This document shows positions 33,389 to 45,399 of a stretch of 64,000 nt of DNA, piece after piece. Origin of the DNA: Simmondsia chinensis. Taxonomy: Eukaryota > Streptophyta > Magnoliopsida > Caryophyllales > Simmondsiaceae. The stretch is taken from positions 9,587,501 to 9,651,500 of the forward strand of contig JAGTTD010000022.1 in the NCBI GenBank assembly GCA_018398585.1. The letters are read 5' to 3'. The notes beneath the pieces were generated by a model. The model was not told the origin of the DNA. It ran no database searches and worked only from the letters and a program-made list of their open reading frames with translations. Numbering within the stretch: the first letter of the stretch is position 1; every line of letters begins with the position of its first letter. The translations under genes were made by a program, and so were the position numbers.

Positions 33389-33614
33389 CACCATGGTCCG
33401 CCCTGGTGCAATCACCCGCAACGGGTGCGATACTTATTACCGTGGTCTGCCCTAGTGCAATCACCCGTAACGAATGCCATACTTAACACCACGGTCTGCC
33501 CTGGTGCAATCACCTGCAAGGGGTTCAATGCTTATCACCATGGTCCACCCTGGTGCAATCATCCGCAGCGGGTGCAGTGCCTGTCACCATGGTACACCCT
33601 AGTGCAATCACCCC
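33389..33614 (+). repeat. Tandem array, unit 49 bp, about 4.6 copies
   Basis: Copies start ACCATGGTC or ACCGTGGTC, continue GCCCTGGTGCAATCACCCG and end with a CGGGTGCGATACTTA-type segment. Spacing is 49 bp throughout. CACCCG and CGGGTG are complementary in the first copy and could form a 6-bp stem. The origin is unknown. Confidence 0.9.
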
Positions 33615-34939
33615 ACTTTACGCCATGATTCGCTTCAGGGATATCTAGAGATAGTACATTGAACACGATATCTACTATTTATCCGATATATATGATGTAT
33701 AGTTTATTATATGGGATTTGCAGGTTTAAAAGATATGCTAACCTTCATAACATATGCAGTATTAACATAACCATCCTTGTCAGACTAGTGTGATATATCC
33801 ATCATTCCAGATCCAAGAAAATCGGGGTATAATCGTCATATTGACCTCATTCAAGTACGTAGCATATGGATCACTTTGGCGGAAAAGCAAGCGCAAAATA
33901 CTTAAACACTCTATCCTTATCCGGGTGTGTTAGACATAGCACTTATATCTTAAATGAGTATATTAAATCACCCGCCTAGAGCTCAGACCAACTATTGAAA
34001 TGCATCATACCCACCACTTTATGGATATTGCAAACTAAATGTGCACATAACTAGTGGCTAGTCATGATAGTGATATCCTTATATGCTTATCACATAAAAC
34101 TCAAAACACTGTGAGCGCTTGTAAGAATAAAGGAACAAAATGCTGTAAATGCTCTAAAGTTCAAGAGTCCTCAGAAGCTCATATTCCCCTAAACATTCAT
34201 ACCCAAGTGAAAACTGCTCCATTCAAACAAATAAAGAGATAAAGTGTTCTACTAAGATCCCTAATGGACTAAATGCCTTGTTAAAGTGAACCACACGCTA
34301 AATATTTTGGTTTACGATTAAGAAAAATGCCTTGCCAAGGTTCATAATGGGCCATGGCCCCAGCTACAAGGCGCAATGATTTAAACATTCTATTAAAGTC
34401 AAATTCATTGTTACGCATCTTATTTAAGTTATATGCCCTACTTACTTCGATTATGGTTTAAAATACACATGAATGGCAATTACAAAGAGCCAGGGCATAA
34501 CGTTGGAAACTCCCATCACATGGGCAAACACTGTGCACTAGCATGTCATAGCTTAGGAATGACATATTGGCCAAACTTGGAATGATCGAAGTTTGCTCAT
34601 GGAGTGGAGGAATATATGTTTATAATGCTAGCCCGGTATCTACCCGAAGGGAAAAGGGCGCCTAGAAAAGGCTGACCAGTGAATACCAACCAGTGAGTAC
34701 CAACTAATGAGTACCGACTAGTATGTATAGCCAAATTACTGTCCATTAATGACATAATGACCCTATGTAATTTTGTGATCGGTACCTTATATCTGTACGT
34801 TTTTAAGTTATATAAGCCTAACGTTTAACCTATGTGGCGAATATTATAAATCTTTACGATATAATGGATATAAGTATATAACCTATAGATTAGAGTACTT
34901 TACGGAGGTCTAAAATTTGACAATAACCCAACCTATGAG
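33615..34939. other. Non-coding sequence with a short 14-bp repeat
   Basis: No gene recognised. A small cluster of four degenerate 14-bp units (ACCAGTGAGTACCA) lies at about 34673-34727. The right part is increasingly A+T-rich toward the insertion point of the Tat element. Confidence 0.6.
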
Positions 34940-35100
34940 TAATTTATATAACTCACAGGGATCGACAACCTTATAAGTAATTTATAAATTTATATGTCAC
35001 TCGATACAACCCATAGGTCATCCATGAACCACATATACCTACTTAGAGTACTATAATTATAAGTTAATTTATCCTTACAATACCTATAATTATAGGTAAT
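34940..35100. repeat. Left arm of an AT-rich inverted repeat split by the Tat element
   Basis: 34975-35022 is an imperfect reverse complement of 48108-48155 (shared words ATGACCTATG, ATCGAGTGAC and ATATAAATTTATAAATT). The two arms flank the 13-kb Tat element and its GTAAT duplication. The element therefore landed in the loop of a palindromic, MITE-like sequence. Confidence 0.65.
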
Positions 35101-35601
35101 TTTTAAGGAAAAACACCCTTTTGCTAAAACAGCCGCCTCCCAGGAAGAGAGCGTTAGGAGCCTGGCCCAATTAACGGCCATCGAGGACAACTACCACAGC
35201 CCTAACAGTACCCCTGCATCCCTAGCGGTACTCCAAAATCCTAGCGGTACCTCTACACCCTAATGGTACCCCTGCATCCCTAGAGGTACCTCTACACCCT
35301 AGCGGTACTCCAACACCCTAGCGGTACCCCTACACCCTAGCAGTACTCCAACACCCTAGCAGTACTACTACACCCTAGCGGTACTCCGACACCCCAGTGG
35401 TACTCCAACACCCTAGCGGTACTACTACACCCTAGCGGTACCCCTTCCCTGGCGGTACCCTCATACCCAAGCTATATTCTCTCCCACCTAACGCCAGGGG
35501 ATCCCCTCCTAACCACTATAAATACAGTGATAAACACTACAGAGAAAGGAACTTGAGCTCGGTTCTCCCTTCAAAGATCCCTACCAAAAAACCCCAAAAC
35601 A
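35101..35601 (+). repeat. Tat element left LTR (501 bp) with 19-bp minisatellite
   Basis: Starts TTTTAAGG (the right copy has the canonical TGTTAAGG) and ends CAAAACA. From about 35200 to 35455 it is made of roughly 13 units of about 19 bp built on CCCTAGCGGTACTCCAACA. A TATA box (CTATAAATACA) follows at 35516. Confidence 0.9.
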
Positions 35602-35603
35602 AT

Positions 35604-35621
35604 TGGTGCCGTCTGTGGGAA
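35604..35621 (+). promoter_or_regulatory. Primer binding site, TGGTGCC type
   Basis: TGGTGCCGTCTGTGGGAA begins two bases after the LTR. It is related to the site at 13077 of the other Tat-lineage element. Confidence 0.85.
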
Positions 35622-35640
35622 GGGTACTAACGCTTCCTTC

Positions 35641-36840
35641 ATGTCAAACACCAGTCATTCCACCCCCCTCCACCGGGAGGGCCACCGCTCAGATTATGTA
35701 ACCCAAGAACAATTCAGTCAATTGCAACACCAACTCACCCGGTTCTTTACCCAAATGGCGGATAACGGCGCCGAAAAGGTCCCAAACCCCAGCCAATTTA
35801 CCACCTCCCCTAGAGCCTCCCGGCGCGCTCCAACTGAAAGCCAAAATCTAATCACCGAATCCTGCACCAGCGCTCACCATAACTATACTAGCAGTAACCA
35901 CCATTGGGACACCGGGGCAGGGGTGATGCCTCTAGTACCAGGAAGCCACTCACCTTTTACATCCCGACTCCTTCGGGCACCTGTGGGAAAGGTGAAAATT
36001 CCTAGTATGGATGCATTTGATGGTACCCAGGACCCGGAGGACCATCTAGCCAGTTTTGCAGCGCGGATGTACCTACAGGACGTAGGGGAAGATATATGGT
36101 GCAAATGCTTTCCCGCCACCCTCAAGGGGGCCGCACAAAGTTGGTTCTGCTCTCCCTTCCATACTCGTCCATTGATGGATTCACAGAGCTCTCTGAACTG
36201 TTCGTGTGTCACTTTGTGAGCAACAAAAGAAGAAGCAGAACGGCTGCACATCTTCTCAAATTATAGCAGAATGAGTTTGAACCCCCAAGAAATTATGTAC
36301 GACGGTTCACCCGCGCTACGATCGACGTCGCCAACCTCTCTGATGAAACGACCATTACTGCCTTTGTTAACGGATTACAGAATTCTCCCTTTAAATTTGC
36401 GCTAGCCAAGGGGCCGACTCTAACCGTTGACGACCTATGGCGCAAGGCCAACAAATATATTACCGCTGAGGATGTGATGCAGGTAATGCCAAGTCCTGAA
36501 GCAGTTCAGGTGGGGACCTCCCCCAGACCAAAAGGGGATTTCAGGCCACCACTAAGAAATGCCCGGCAACCAAAAAGGCGCAAGCCCTTTTTTAAAACAC
36601 AGGTCCCACCGGAAGCCGTAAGGCGGCTGCTGGCGATAAAAGCAGGGGAATAGCCAAAGGATTCAAGAAACAAAAAGAGTGATTGGTGCGCCTATCATCA
36701 AATAACCACCCACAACACCGCAGACTGCCATGGGTTAAGATCCCGCCTGGAAGAGGCTGAGCGCACAGGGCAATGGATAGAATACGCAAACTTGCAAATG
36801 ATAAAGACAGGAAAAGCTCGCGGTGAAGATACTCATGACC
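35641..36840 (+). pseudogene. Tat element gag
   Basis: ATG 35641 starts MSNTSHSTP. The N-terminal region is polar, then PGSHSPFTSRLLRAPVGKVK leads into the Gag core (MDAFDGTQDPEDHLASF, TLKGAAQSWF). A frameshift near 36165 moves the second half of the core to another frame (FVSNKRRSRTAAHLL, NYVRRFTRATIDVANLSD, LWRKANKYITAEDV). Single stops interrupt this at 36263 and 36651. A CAYHQITTHNTADC knuckle-like segment follows near 36690. Gag builds the particle, and this copy is broken. Confidence 0.85.
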
Positions 36841-37530
36841 CAGGACTAAGCAAAATAGCGCCGCCGGTCGTCGCCGCCATCACTAAAAGAGAACCGCCAG
36901 TAAGTGGAAAATTGGAGGTTAGGGAAAAAGGGAAGGGGCCTCACCTGGCACTTAGTAAACCCAAGTGCATAAGCTTCACAGAGGAGGATGTGCAAGGGAT
37001 CGATGCACACCAGGAGGACCCTCTGGTTATAACCGCTAATATTCACGGGTATGTCATCCACAGAATCCTGGTCGACCAAGGCAGTTCTGTGGATGTGCTC
37101 TTCTTGAGTTGTTACTCACAGATGGGGATGTCCGCTTCCTCCCTTATCCCCACATCAAGCCCTGTTGTAGGGTTCGCAGGAAATCCCGTTATACCACAAG
37201 GGAATATACTTATAGGCACCACCTTTCAGGGTGAGAGAGGACAACGCACCTTCAAAATTGAATTCTTGGTCATAGTCTCTCCCTCAGCCTATAATGTGAC
37301 CCTTGGGAGACCTTCCTTGAATCGTCTAAGGGCCGTGGTCTCCACCTATCACCTAGCCATGAAGTTCGAAAGTGACAATGGCGGCATCATGACCGTTCGT
37401 GGCAGTCAAGGCTCCCTCTCCGAATATTATCACAACTTTCCTAATTCAGCCTTGATAATCGCCGAGTAGGCTGAGCCCAAGTCATCCTCAAACTTGGAGC
37501 CGGCCCCATCGTGATACACCTATATGGGTG
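36841..37530 (+). pseudogene. Tat element aspartic protease
   Basis: The ORF 36792-37469 includes KCISFTEEDVQGIDAHQEDP, the active site RILVDQGSSVDVLF (D-x-G-S) and VEFLVI-type strands ending in YNVTLGRPSLNRLRAVVSTYH. The active-site Asp and Gly are kept. A stop at 37467 precedes the RT linker. Confidence 0.85.
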
Positions 37531-38900
37531 CCTCAGTCCCTCGCCACCTGAAGGAGAAGATTGGTGAACTCTTAAAACAATATCGGGACGTCTTCGCATT
37601 TTCTGCTAACGAGATACCCGGGATACCGCTAGAAGCAATCACCCACCAGCTCAATGTTCAGACAGACAAAATCCGGTGAAACAGCGAAAGCGTAACTTTT
37701 GCACCGAGCATAACGAGGCCGTCAAACTGGAAGTACGGAAACTGATCCAAGCCGGATCCATTAGGGAGGTGGCTTACCCAGAATGGATAGCTAACATAGT
37801 TTTGGTGAAAAAGGCAAACGGAAATTGGAGAATGTGTGTCGATTTCATAGACCTCAATAACGCTTGCCCAAAGGACTCTTACCCGCTTCCCAAAATAGAC
37901 AAATTAGTAGACTCAATGGCAGGTTGTGAATTATTCAGTTTTATGGACGCTTTCTCAGGCTACCACCAGATTCACATGCATCCGGAGGACGAAGAGAAAA
38001 CTTCCTTCATAACAGCTGAGGGTACATACTACTACAAAGTTATGCCATTTGGCCTAAAAAATGCTGGTGCCACATATCAACGACTAGTCAATAAAATTTT
38101 CGACTCTCAAATCGGCCGCAACATGGAAGTTTACGTGGACGACAAGATAGTCAAATCCAGGAGGAACCTAGATCACATTGAAGACTTAAGAGAGGCTCTG
38201 GAAGCACTCAGGAGGTACAAGATGAAGCTCAATCCTGAAAAGTGCTCGTTTGCGGTACCTGAAGGGAAATTCCTTGGATTTATTGTTAGCACCAAAGGAA
38301 TTGAGGCTAACCCCCGAAAGATACGCGCCATCCTTGAAATGGGATCACCCCGTTCCTCTAAAGATGTCCAAAAGCTAGCCGGCTGCATGGCCTCTTCATC
38401 AGTCGTTCTGCCAACAAGGCCCTGCCATTCTTTAAAACATTACCGAAAAAGCAACCCTTCTGCTGGAAGGAAGAATGCGAGCACGCCTTTCAACAACTAA
38501 AGCAATATCTAGCTCAACTACTCGTCATTACCTCTCCCGAGCCAAACGAGAAGCTGAGCATTTACTTAGCCATTTCATAAAACACCACCAGTGCCGTACT
38601 AATAGCCGACCGCGAAGGCAGGCAGCTCCCTGTATATTTTGTGAGCCAATCGCTTAAGAATGCAGAAAAAAGATACCCTGCCATAGAAAAGACTGCGTTG
38701 GCCTTTGACACCGCTGCGCGTAAGCTGAGGCCCTATTTTCAGGCCCATACCATCATTGTGCTCACTCATCTTCCTTTTCGAAAGTTGCTAGGAAAGCTAG
38801 ATTGCTCAGGAAGGATGTTAAGATGGGCAGTAGAACTCTCGGAACATGATATCCAGTACTCGCCCCGCCTGGCCATCAAGGCATAGGCCCTGGCCGACCT
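37530..38900 (+). pseudogene. Tat element reverse transcriptase and RNase H
   Basis: The RT ORF 37676-38500 is largely open, with the blocks FCTEHNEAVKLEVRKLI, WRMCVDFIDLNNACPKDSYPL, FMDAFSGYHQIHMHPEDEEKT and VMPFGLKNAGATYQ. The catalytic YVDDKIVKS is intact. A frameshift near 38390 moves the connection and RNase H start to other frames. RNase H remains include EKRYPAIEKTALAFDTAARKL and the end region up to a stop near 38884. A stop at 38578 lies in the first RNase H strand. Confidence 0.88.
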
Positions 38901-38904
38901 TCTG

Positions 38905-39381
38905 GTGGAATGCAACTTTGAAATACCCCAGCTGATAGTCTCCCCCAAAGAGGATCACCTTTGGAGACTATTCATTGACAGATTCGTCAACCAAAGGGGC
39001 AATGGCACAGGCATCGTGCTGATAAATCCAGAAGGGGAATACATGGAATACGAGGTAAAACTTAATTTTAACGCTACTAATAACGAAACTGAGTATGAGG
39101 CCTTGCTCCTAGGCATTAACTACGCTAGAGTGGCTGGCGCCAAGCATGTCGAGGTCTTCAGTGACTCAGAACTTGTAGTAAACCAGGTAACTGGGGAATA
39201 CGGAGTAAAGCAGCCCCACCTGGCACAATACCTCGGCCCGGTCCAGAAGCGGATCTTTGGATTAGAGAGCTTCAGTATATGGGGAATCTCCCGTGAAGAC
39301 AATAAGCGGGCCGATAAGCTAAGTCGGTTGGCTGGCCTTAGGCACATGATAGGAAAAGAAGAAGGAGAGGAGCAGATATAA
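38905..39381 (+). pseudogene. Tat element second (archaeal-type) RNase H
   Basis: An open frame of 158 codons. RLFIDRFVNQRGNGTGIVL is the first strand, where the usual D-G-S/A is D-R-F, so residues next to the first catalytic Asp are altered. NNETEYEALLLGI, EVFSDSELVVNQV and DNKRADKLSRLA give the other acidic residues. This domain defines the Tat lineage. The reading frame is otherwise uninterrupted to the stop at 39379. Confidence 0.85.
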
Positions 39382-39390
39382 GAGGTCGAC

Positions 39391-40679
39391 GTGAAGTACG
39401 CAAACCGACCCCTTCCCTGGGATACAGTGCAGATACAGTATGAAGAGGGATGGATGCGTCCTGTTGTGGATTTCATTTTGCAAAAAAAAATACCCGCAGA
39501 CAAAAAGGAAGCACGAAAGCTACAGCGACAAGCAGCTCGTTTTGTGATAATCGACCAACAGCTCTATAAAAGGTCGTTCACGTACCCCCTGCTAAAATGT
39601 CTAACCCAGGAGGAGGGGAATTACGCGCTAAGACAGATCCATGAAGGGATTTGCGGAGTACACATCGGAAGGCGAACATTAGTAAGAATGTCGCTAAGAG
39701 CCGGATATGGCCTACCATGGAAAAATATGCCACCGCATTCGTATGGAAATGTGATAAGTGTCAGAAATTCGCACCATTAATCCACGCCCCGGCGGTACCA
39801 CTGCACCCCATCGTTGACCTCATTCCTTTTGACCAATGGGGGATGGATATCTTGGGCCCATTCCCGCTGGCTAGTGGACAAAGAAAATTTCTGATAGTGG
39901 CTGTGGACTACTTCAGCAAATGGGTAGAAGTAGAAGTAGTACCTAGTATCACTGACCACACCACCTGCCAATTTTTATGGAAAAACATCATAACTCGCTT
40001 TGGAATCCCACGAGCTATCATAATTGATAACGGAACGCAACTCAGCTCACCACGATTTTGTAACTATTGCCAACACATGAAGATCTCCCTCCACTTTGCA
40101 TCTGTGGCTTACCCACAAAGCAATGGTCAAGTAGAAGCCGAGAACAAGCAGATACTTGTGGGATTATGAAGAAGGCTGGACGATGCAAAAGGAAAGTGGT
40201 TGGAAGAACTACCTAGTGTTCTTTGGGCCCACCGTACCATCTATCGAGTAGCCATGGGGGAAACTCCTGTCATGTTGGTCTATGGAGCAGAGGCCGTAAT
40301 CCCGGTGGAAATAGGAGAGCCCAGCCATCGGACCCAAGGATACCGTCAGCTGGAAAATGAAGAAATCCGAAGACATTGCCTTGATCTAATCGAAGAAACT
40401 AGGGAAAATGCCCTCCTTCGCATAACGGCTCAGAAGCAGCGGATATCTCAATACTATAATAAGCATGTAAGGCCTAGAAGTGTGGAGGTAGGGGACCTGG
40501 TGCTGCGTCGAGCAAGCATTACTCATGGCATCGGATCCGGAAAAGTGGCCGCCAATTGGGAAGGCCCCTACTGTATAAGTACGAAGCTTGGAAATGGGAG
40601 CTATAAGCTGCAACGTCTCAACGGCACTGAAGTACCGCGATCCTGGAATATGAAGAATCTTAAGAAATACCACACATAG
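39391..40679 (+). pseudogene. Tat element integrase
   Basis: The HHCC finger starts HEGICGVHIGRRTL and continues, after a frameshift near 39700, as WKCDKCQKF. The core in 39651-40169 has DQWGMDILGPF (first D), IIIDNGTQL (second D) and SNGQVEAENKQI (catalytic E), so all three catalytic residues are kept. A stop at 40167 separates the core from the C-terminal part 40200-40679 (GAEAVIPVEIGEPS, RSVEVGDLVLRR, WEGPYCISTKLGNGSYKL). Confidence 0.88.
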
Positions 40680-41681
40680 AAGTCGTAATACAGCATGCAA
40701 ACCTTTTAGACCACTCAGATAGTAGACATGGATGTTTTTAGAGACCGTGTAACTACAAAATGTACACCAATATATAGCATAATAATATATACGATATAAT
40801 ATTCCATCTACAAAAGTGTGCGTTACACCCCCAAAAGTCACAACAGAAATGCCATCCCAGGAGCACGACTTTACAAAACACGCCTATGGATTACTATTAC
40901 AAAAGAAGCATAAGCGTAGGTCTCAAAAAGGAGGATCCTTCCCGCACTAAGGCAACCCTCATCTAGAAGGCTAACAACAAAAAAGAAGAGAAGAGAAAGA
41001 GGGCAACTACGGCCGCCGGCTATTGGACCCTTCTCTCAAGCGCGAGATATCTTGATGAAGCTGGTCCACTACCCGCTGAAGCAACTCTTGGCCCAAACCA
41101 GGGCGACTCCGAAGCAAACGGCGAGCAAAGTTAGAGAGACCCGAAGTAAAGCCTAGCCAGTAAGAGGAACTCATCGAGCCACGAAATTCCACACTAGTCT
41201 TAAACTGAGTAATGGCATCCTCTGCGGCTCTCGAGCTCTCCACCTGACGGCTTTACATCTCGTCTTGTAGTTTCTCTAAACGTGCCTGACAGGATGACAA
41301 CTCTCCCCTCAGCCCTTGCGCCTCCAAAGAAGCTGTTGCTAACTCTCCCCTTAGCCCTTGCGCCTCCAAAGAAGCCGTTGCATGCATTTCCCGAAGCCTT
41401 TGAGCCTCTTGTGCCTCCCACTCTTTCTCTTCGCTAACCCTTTGGGCCTCCCGTGCTACTCTCTCTTTCTCTTCACGGCTCCGCTTAACCTCCTCCAGTG
41501 CTGCATCCTTCTCTCTCTGTAATAAAGAGAGCATTAGGGCCTCTTCTTCTCTAGCCGCTTTCATCCCCTGCACCGTTGTGGCAAGGTCTTTGTTCTCACC
41601 CTCTAGCCTAGCAAGCTCTTTCGTTACCATCTCCCTCTCCTGAAACCACCCGATAACCATAGCGGTAGTCCACGAGCTAAC

Positions 41682-41751
41682 CTGTGACCACATTATAAAA
41701 GGGTAAGTCCAATAACAGCCATAAAATGTCAAGACGTAATGGAAACACTAC
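41682..41751 (-). other. Predicted GT-AG intron in antisense ORF (70 bp)
   Basis: The minus-strand donor is GTAGTG and the acceptor GGTCACAG. Removal is phase 0 and fuses the TYALK-ending block to VSSWTTAMVIGW and the coiled coil. Confidence 0.72.
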
Positions 41752-42887
41752 CTTTAAGGCATAGGTCACAACCGTATCCTTCGTGGAAGCCGGCGGCACT
41801 TCTGAATGAAGTGCAGCGTGACTCGTCCTTTGGATAATATCTACGCCGTCACGAGGAGAGAGGACAGAAGTGCAGTCAACAGATGGGACTTCAGAAGCAA
41901 AGCTCCTATCGCTAGCAGCCGCCCCATCCCGCAAAGGGGAAGACTCCTGTCCAAAAGGAGGAGTACCTTGAAAAGGATCCGGCACCGCCGATAGATCAAT
42001 TCGAAAAGAAAGAGGAAACCTGTCAGCACTACCGTCACCCCCTACCTCCAGAACGTCAAATGAAGGAGTAAAAGTAGGTGTTTTACTGGGCGACTAAGCA
42101 TGAACCGGGGCCCTTTCCACATCATCCCCACTTAAAGCTGCCTCCCTACTAACAGATCTCCCAAGGTCTTCTTCAGCAGCCGGTACTTCGTCCACTCCCA
42201 AGGCCTCACTCCGGACTTCGAGATCAACCACCTCTGTCATGACAACGGCAGGCACACTTTCAAGTACGTCATTGGGCGAACGTCCTGAAGGCTCCTGGGT
42301 AGCGGCAGTGGTCGTCACCCCCATTTCACCAGGTAAAGGCCCAGCCGTTCCCGTGGTAGCGGTAATAGGTACCCCTGCGGTTACCTCTTTTGAAGGGGGG
42401 AACGATGGCACGTACAAACCTATTATAGTAGCAACGGCTGTGCCCTCTGGGGTGCCGGCGGCAGTTTTAGGTAAAACACTCGGCGTCTCATCACCCGAGT
42501 TAGGCCTAACTACCACCACCGCAGGCTGAGGATAGGAGACGCCTCCCACTGATTGGGATGTTTCAATTACCGCCACCCCAACATCCAAGGCAGGAACAGA
42601 CCTCTCCGAAGCTGGGGAGGCCTCTACCATGGGGATATCGGTCATGTCCCTTTGCGGAGAAGGTATCGCCCTTGACGGCTCCTCCACTTGTGTCGCAACC
42701 TTAGCCTTCTTGTGCTTCTTTTGGCGTGGCCTGGGGGGCTCCTCTCTACCCTCAGTAGATGCTCTTTTTCTTGTCCTAGAGGACATTCGACCCTTAACAG
42801 CAGCCCCTTTCCCTCTCTCTGTTGCCCCGTCACCACCCTGACGGTAATCCTCCGTAAGTTGAACAATATCTACATCAACTTCCGGCC

Positions 42888-42971
42888 CTGTAATAGCGAC
42901 AGCCAAAAGAAGGTTAGGACAAATCATGATAATCGAAGAAAAAAAAAAAAAGAAAAAGAAGGAAAAGCTAC
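42888..42971 (-). other. Predicted GT-AG intron in antisense ORF (84 bp)
   Basis: The minus-strand donor is GTAGCT and the acceptor CTATTACAG, preceded by a long T-rich tract. Removal keeps the frame (phase 1) and joins two coding blocks. The retained sequence would add an implausible poly-Phe run. Confidence 0.72.
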
Positions 42972-44427
42972 CCCCCTTTGGGCTAAAGTATCTCTTACGA
43001 CTTGCCGGCCGGGCACTTAAACCCGCTTTTATAAGCACCCTCTCCTGAGAAAAAATTTCCTTGACGGCCACAAAACGAGAATCCAACCCCCTTTCAAAGT
43101 ACTGAACCACCTCCTTGTCAAGAGGTGAAAGCTCAACTGCGGAAGGAGTGTTGCTTTTATTCACCTTAGTCCATTGCATGGGGGGAAGTAAGGGTTGCAA
43201 AGGTCTCACCCACACAAATTTATTTTGCCAAAAATTCACCTTGAACGGGTTATATTCCACAAAATTCACTCCCGTCTTACCCTCAAACGTCACCACTCCC
43301 CTTAGCTGTCTAGCCCTAAATAAATAGTCAAAGCTACATGTGGAGGGAGTCAATCCCGCCACAAAACAAATGACCAAATACCCATAAATGTTCCTAAACC
43401 CATTTGGTCTAATTTAACTACGGCATAAAGAATACTGTCTAAAAACCCACTCTAATATACTGGGCAAGGGGAACCTCAACCCCACCTCTAAAGAATCCAC
43501 GGTAACCGAAAAAGAGCCCGGATTGCGGGGAAACAAAATTTTATCATTCTCCCTCGGCCCAATAACCTCATAGTGATTGGGAAAGTGAAACTTATCTCGA
43601 AATTGCTTAACCCCCACAGTGGAAGACAGGGAGGATACAAATGATTCCAGAGGAAGCGGCAATACTTGGCACGAACTGCCTCCTCCTCTGGGGATTGTGC
43701 CGGTAAGGGGACCAATCGTGACAATGGTTCCACCACCAAACCCTCCTCTACAGAGATCTCCCCAGTGTCGGCATGGCGACTTTGACCCTGCCGTGACCTT
43801 TTTGGAGCCATACTCTAAAAGGAAACAACAAAAAGGGGAAAAGGAAAAGAGGTCAGATCAAGGAAACCTTACCCCGATAACTTTGAGGTGGCCCACTGGA
43901 GTTCCCCATGGGAAAAAGTGGAATATCCATCCCTGAGGGCAAGGAGGCGTTCTCTGAACTAGGCCAACAAAAGGAGGGGGATACCGCTTGATCGAGAAAC
44001 ATCCCCCCCTCTATTACCGGGCTAGCAGCTATGTTTGCAAGAAAATCAGAAATAAGCTGGGCGTTTTCGTCAGAGTCCTCCATGGGAGCTCTGACAAGCA
44101 GCTCAGGGTTCGAAAGTTTGGGGAAAATGAAGAGAACGTTCAAAAAAGTAAAATCCCACTAAAAATTCAACAAAATACTCTCAAACCAATAGCAAATTAC
44201 CTTTAAATCAGGACGAAAACCAATTATAAGTAAAAAGAGAGAGATAGGGTTTGCAGAGGAGGCGAGCTCACTGTGGAAGAAAAGGGGTTTAGGGTTTTTG
44301 AAAAACAAAATGGTAATAAATGCCCCAAGGTCAGAGGTGAAAGCCAAAAGAAGGGGGTGGCTACACGTCACCCCACCTTTAAAAAGAATCTCGAACACAG
44401 CGCCACTTAAATAGACCTGGAACCCAG

Positions 44428-45355
44428 CCCTGACGGCTAGGGGCTTATCAGTTAACGTTACTTAGTTCTTTTCCTTAGTTTTTATGTGTTGTTTTGTCTT
44501 GCCCTGCCTTGATGACTAGGGGCTTATTAATTAACGTTACTTAGTTCTTTTCTTTAGTTTTTATGTGTTGTTTTGTCTTGCCCAGCCTTGACGGCTGGGG
44601 GCTTATTAGTTAACGTACTTAGTTCTTTTCCTTAGTTTTTATGTGTTGTTTTATCTTGCCCAGTCTTGACGGCCGGGGGCTTATTAGTTAATGTTACTTA
44701 GTTCTTTTTCTTAGTTTTTATGTGTTCTTTTATCTTGCCCAGCCATGACGGCTGGGGGCTTATTAGTTAACGTTACTTAGTTATTTTCCTTAGTTTTTAT
44801 GTGTTGTTTTGTCTTGCCCAGCCTTGATGGCTGGGGGCTTATTAGTTAACGTTACTTAGTTCTTTTCCTTAGTTTTTATGTGTTGTTTTGTCTTGCCCAG
44901 CCTTGACGGCTGGGGGCTTGTTAGTTAACGTTACTTAGTTCTTTTCCTTAGTTTTTATGTGTTGTTTTGTCTTGCCCAGCCTTGACGGCTGGGGGCTTGT
45001 TAGTTAACGTTACTTAGTTCTTTTCCTTAGTTTTTATGTGTTGTTTTGTCTTACCCAGCCTTGACGGCTGGGGGCTTGTTAGTTAATGTTACTTAGTTCT
45101 TTTCCTTAGTTTTTATGGGGGCTTGTTAGTTAATGTTACTTAGTTCTTTTCCTTAGTTTTTATGTGTTATTTTGTTTTACCCAGCCTTGACGGCTGGGGG
45201 CTTATTAGTTAACGTTACTTAGTTCTTTTCCTTAGTTTTTATGTGTTGTTTTATCTTGCCCAGCCTTGATGGTTGGGGGCTTATTAGTCAGCGTTACTTA
45301 GTTCTTCTCCTTAGTTTTTATGTGTTGTTTTGTCTTGCCCAGCCTTGCCGGCTAG
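44428..45355 (+). repeat. Tandem array, unit 79 bp, about 12 copies
   Basis: Each unit contains CCCAGCCTTGACGGCTGGGG, then CTTATTAGTTAACGTTACTT and a T-rich segment ending TTTTGTCTTG. CCCAGCC and GGCTGGG form a perfect 7-bp stem around TTGAC. Copies are very similar, and one near 45110 lacks about half a unit. It lies in the 3' untranslated region of the Tat element. Confidence 0.93.
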
Positions 45356-45399
45356 GGAGCTCTTAATTGACGCTACTCTTCTCCTTTTATGAACACCTT

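Larger units (their letters stand above)
41007..44083 (-). pseudogene. Antisense spliced ORF of Tat element (gypsy-type-transposon / coiled-coil protein)
   Basis: Read right to left. A possible first exon starts at ATG 44083 and ends at a GTAAG donor near 43875. The main frame starts at 43811 (MAPKRSRQG), with a frameshift near 43660. The conserved block follows (LRFPLPSILEWVFRQYSLCRS, stop, IRPNGFRNIYGYLVICFVAGL), which resembles the plant family annotated as putative gypsy-type transposon (Transposase_28). Two frame-compatible GT-AG introns are visible: 42971-42888 (84 bp) and 41751-41682 (70 bp). A Pro/Ser-rich middle leads to a long Glu/Lys/Arg coiled coil (41680-41255) and a C-terminal helix ending at 41007. 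Three in-frame stops (about 43413, 42096, 41253) damage it. Its role is unknown. Confidence 0.75.

Noticed and set aside
33389..33614. CRISPR-like regular array
   Set aside because: Units are contiguous 49-bp tandem copies without unique spacers, and the DNA is from a plant.
43115..43327. Plus-strand ORFs of 70-110 codons over the antisense gene
   Set aside because: Shadow frames of the minus-strand coding region, which has domain similarity and in-phase introns.
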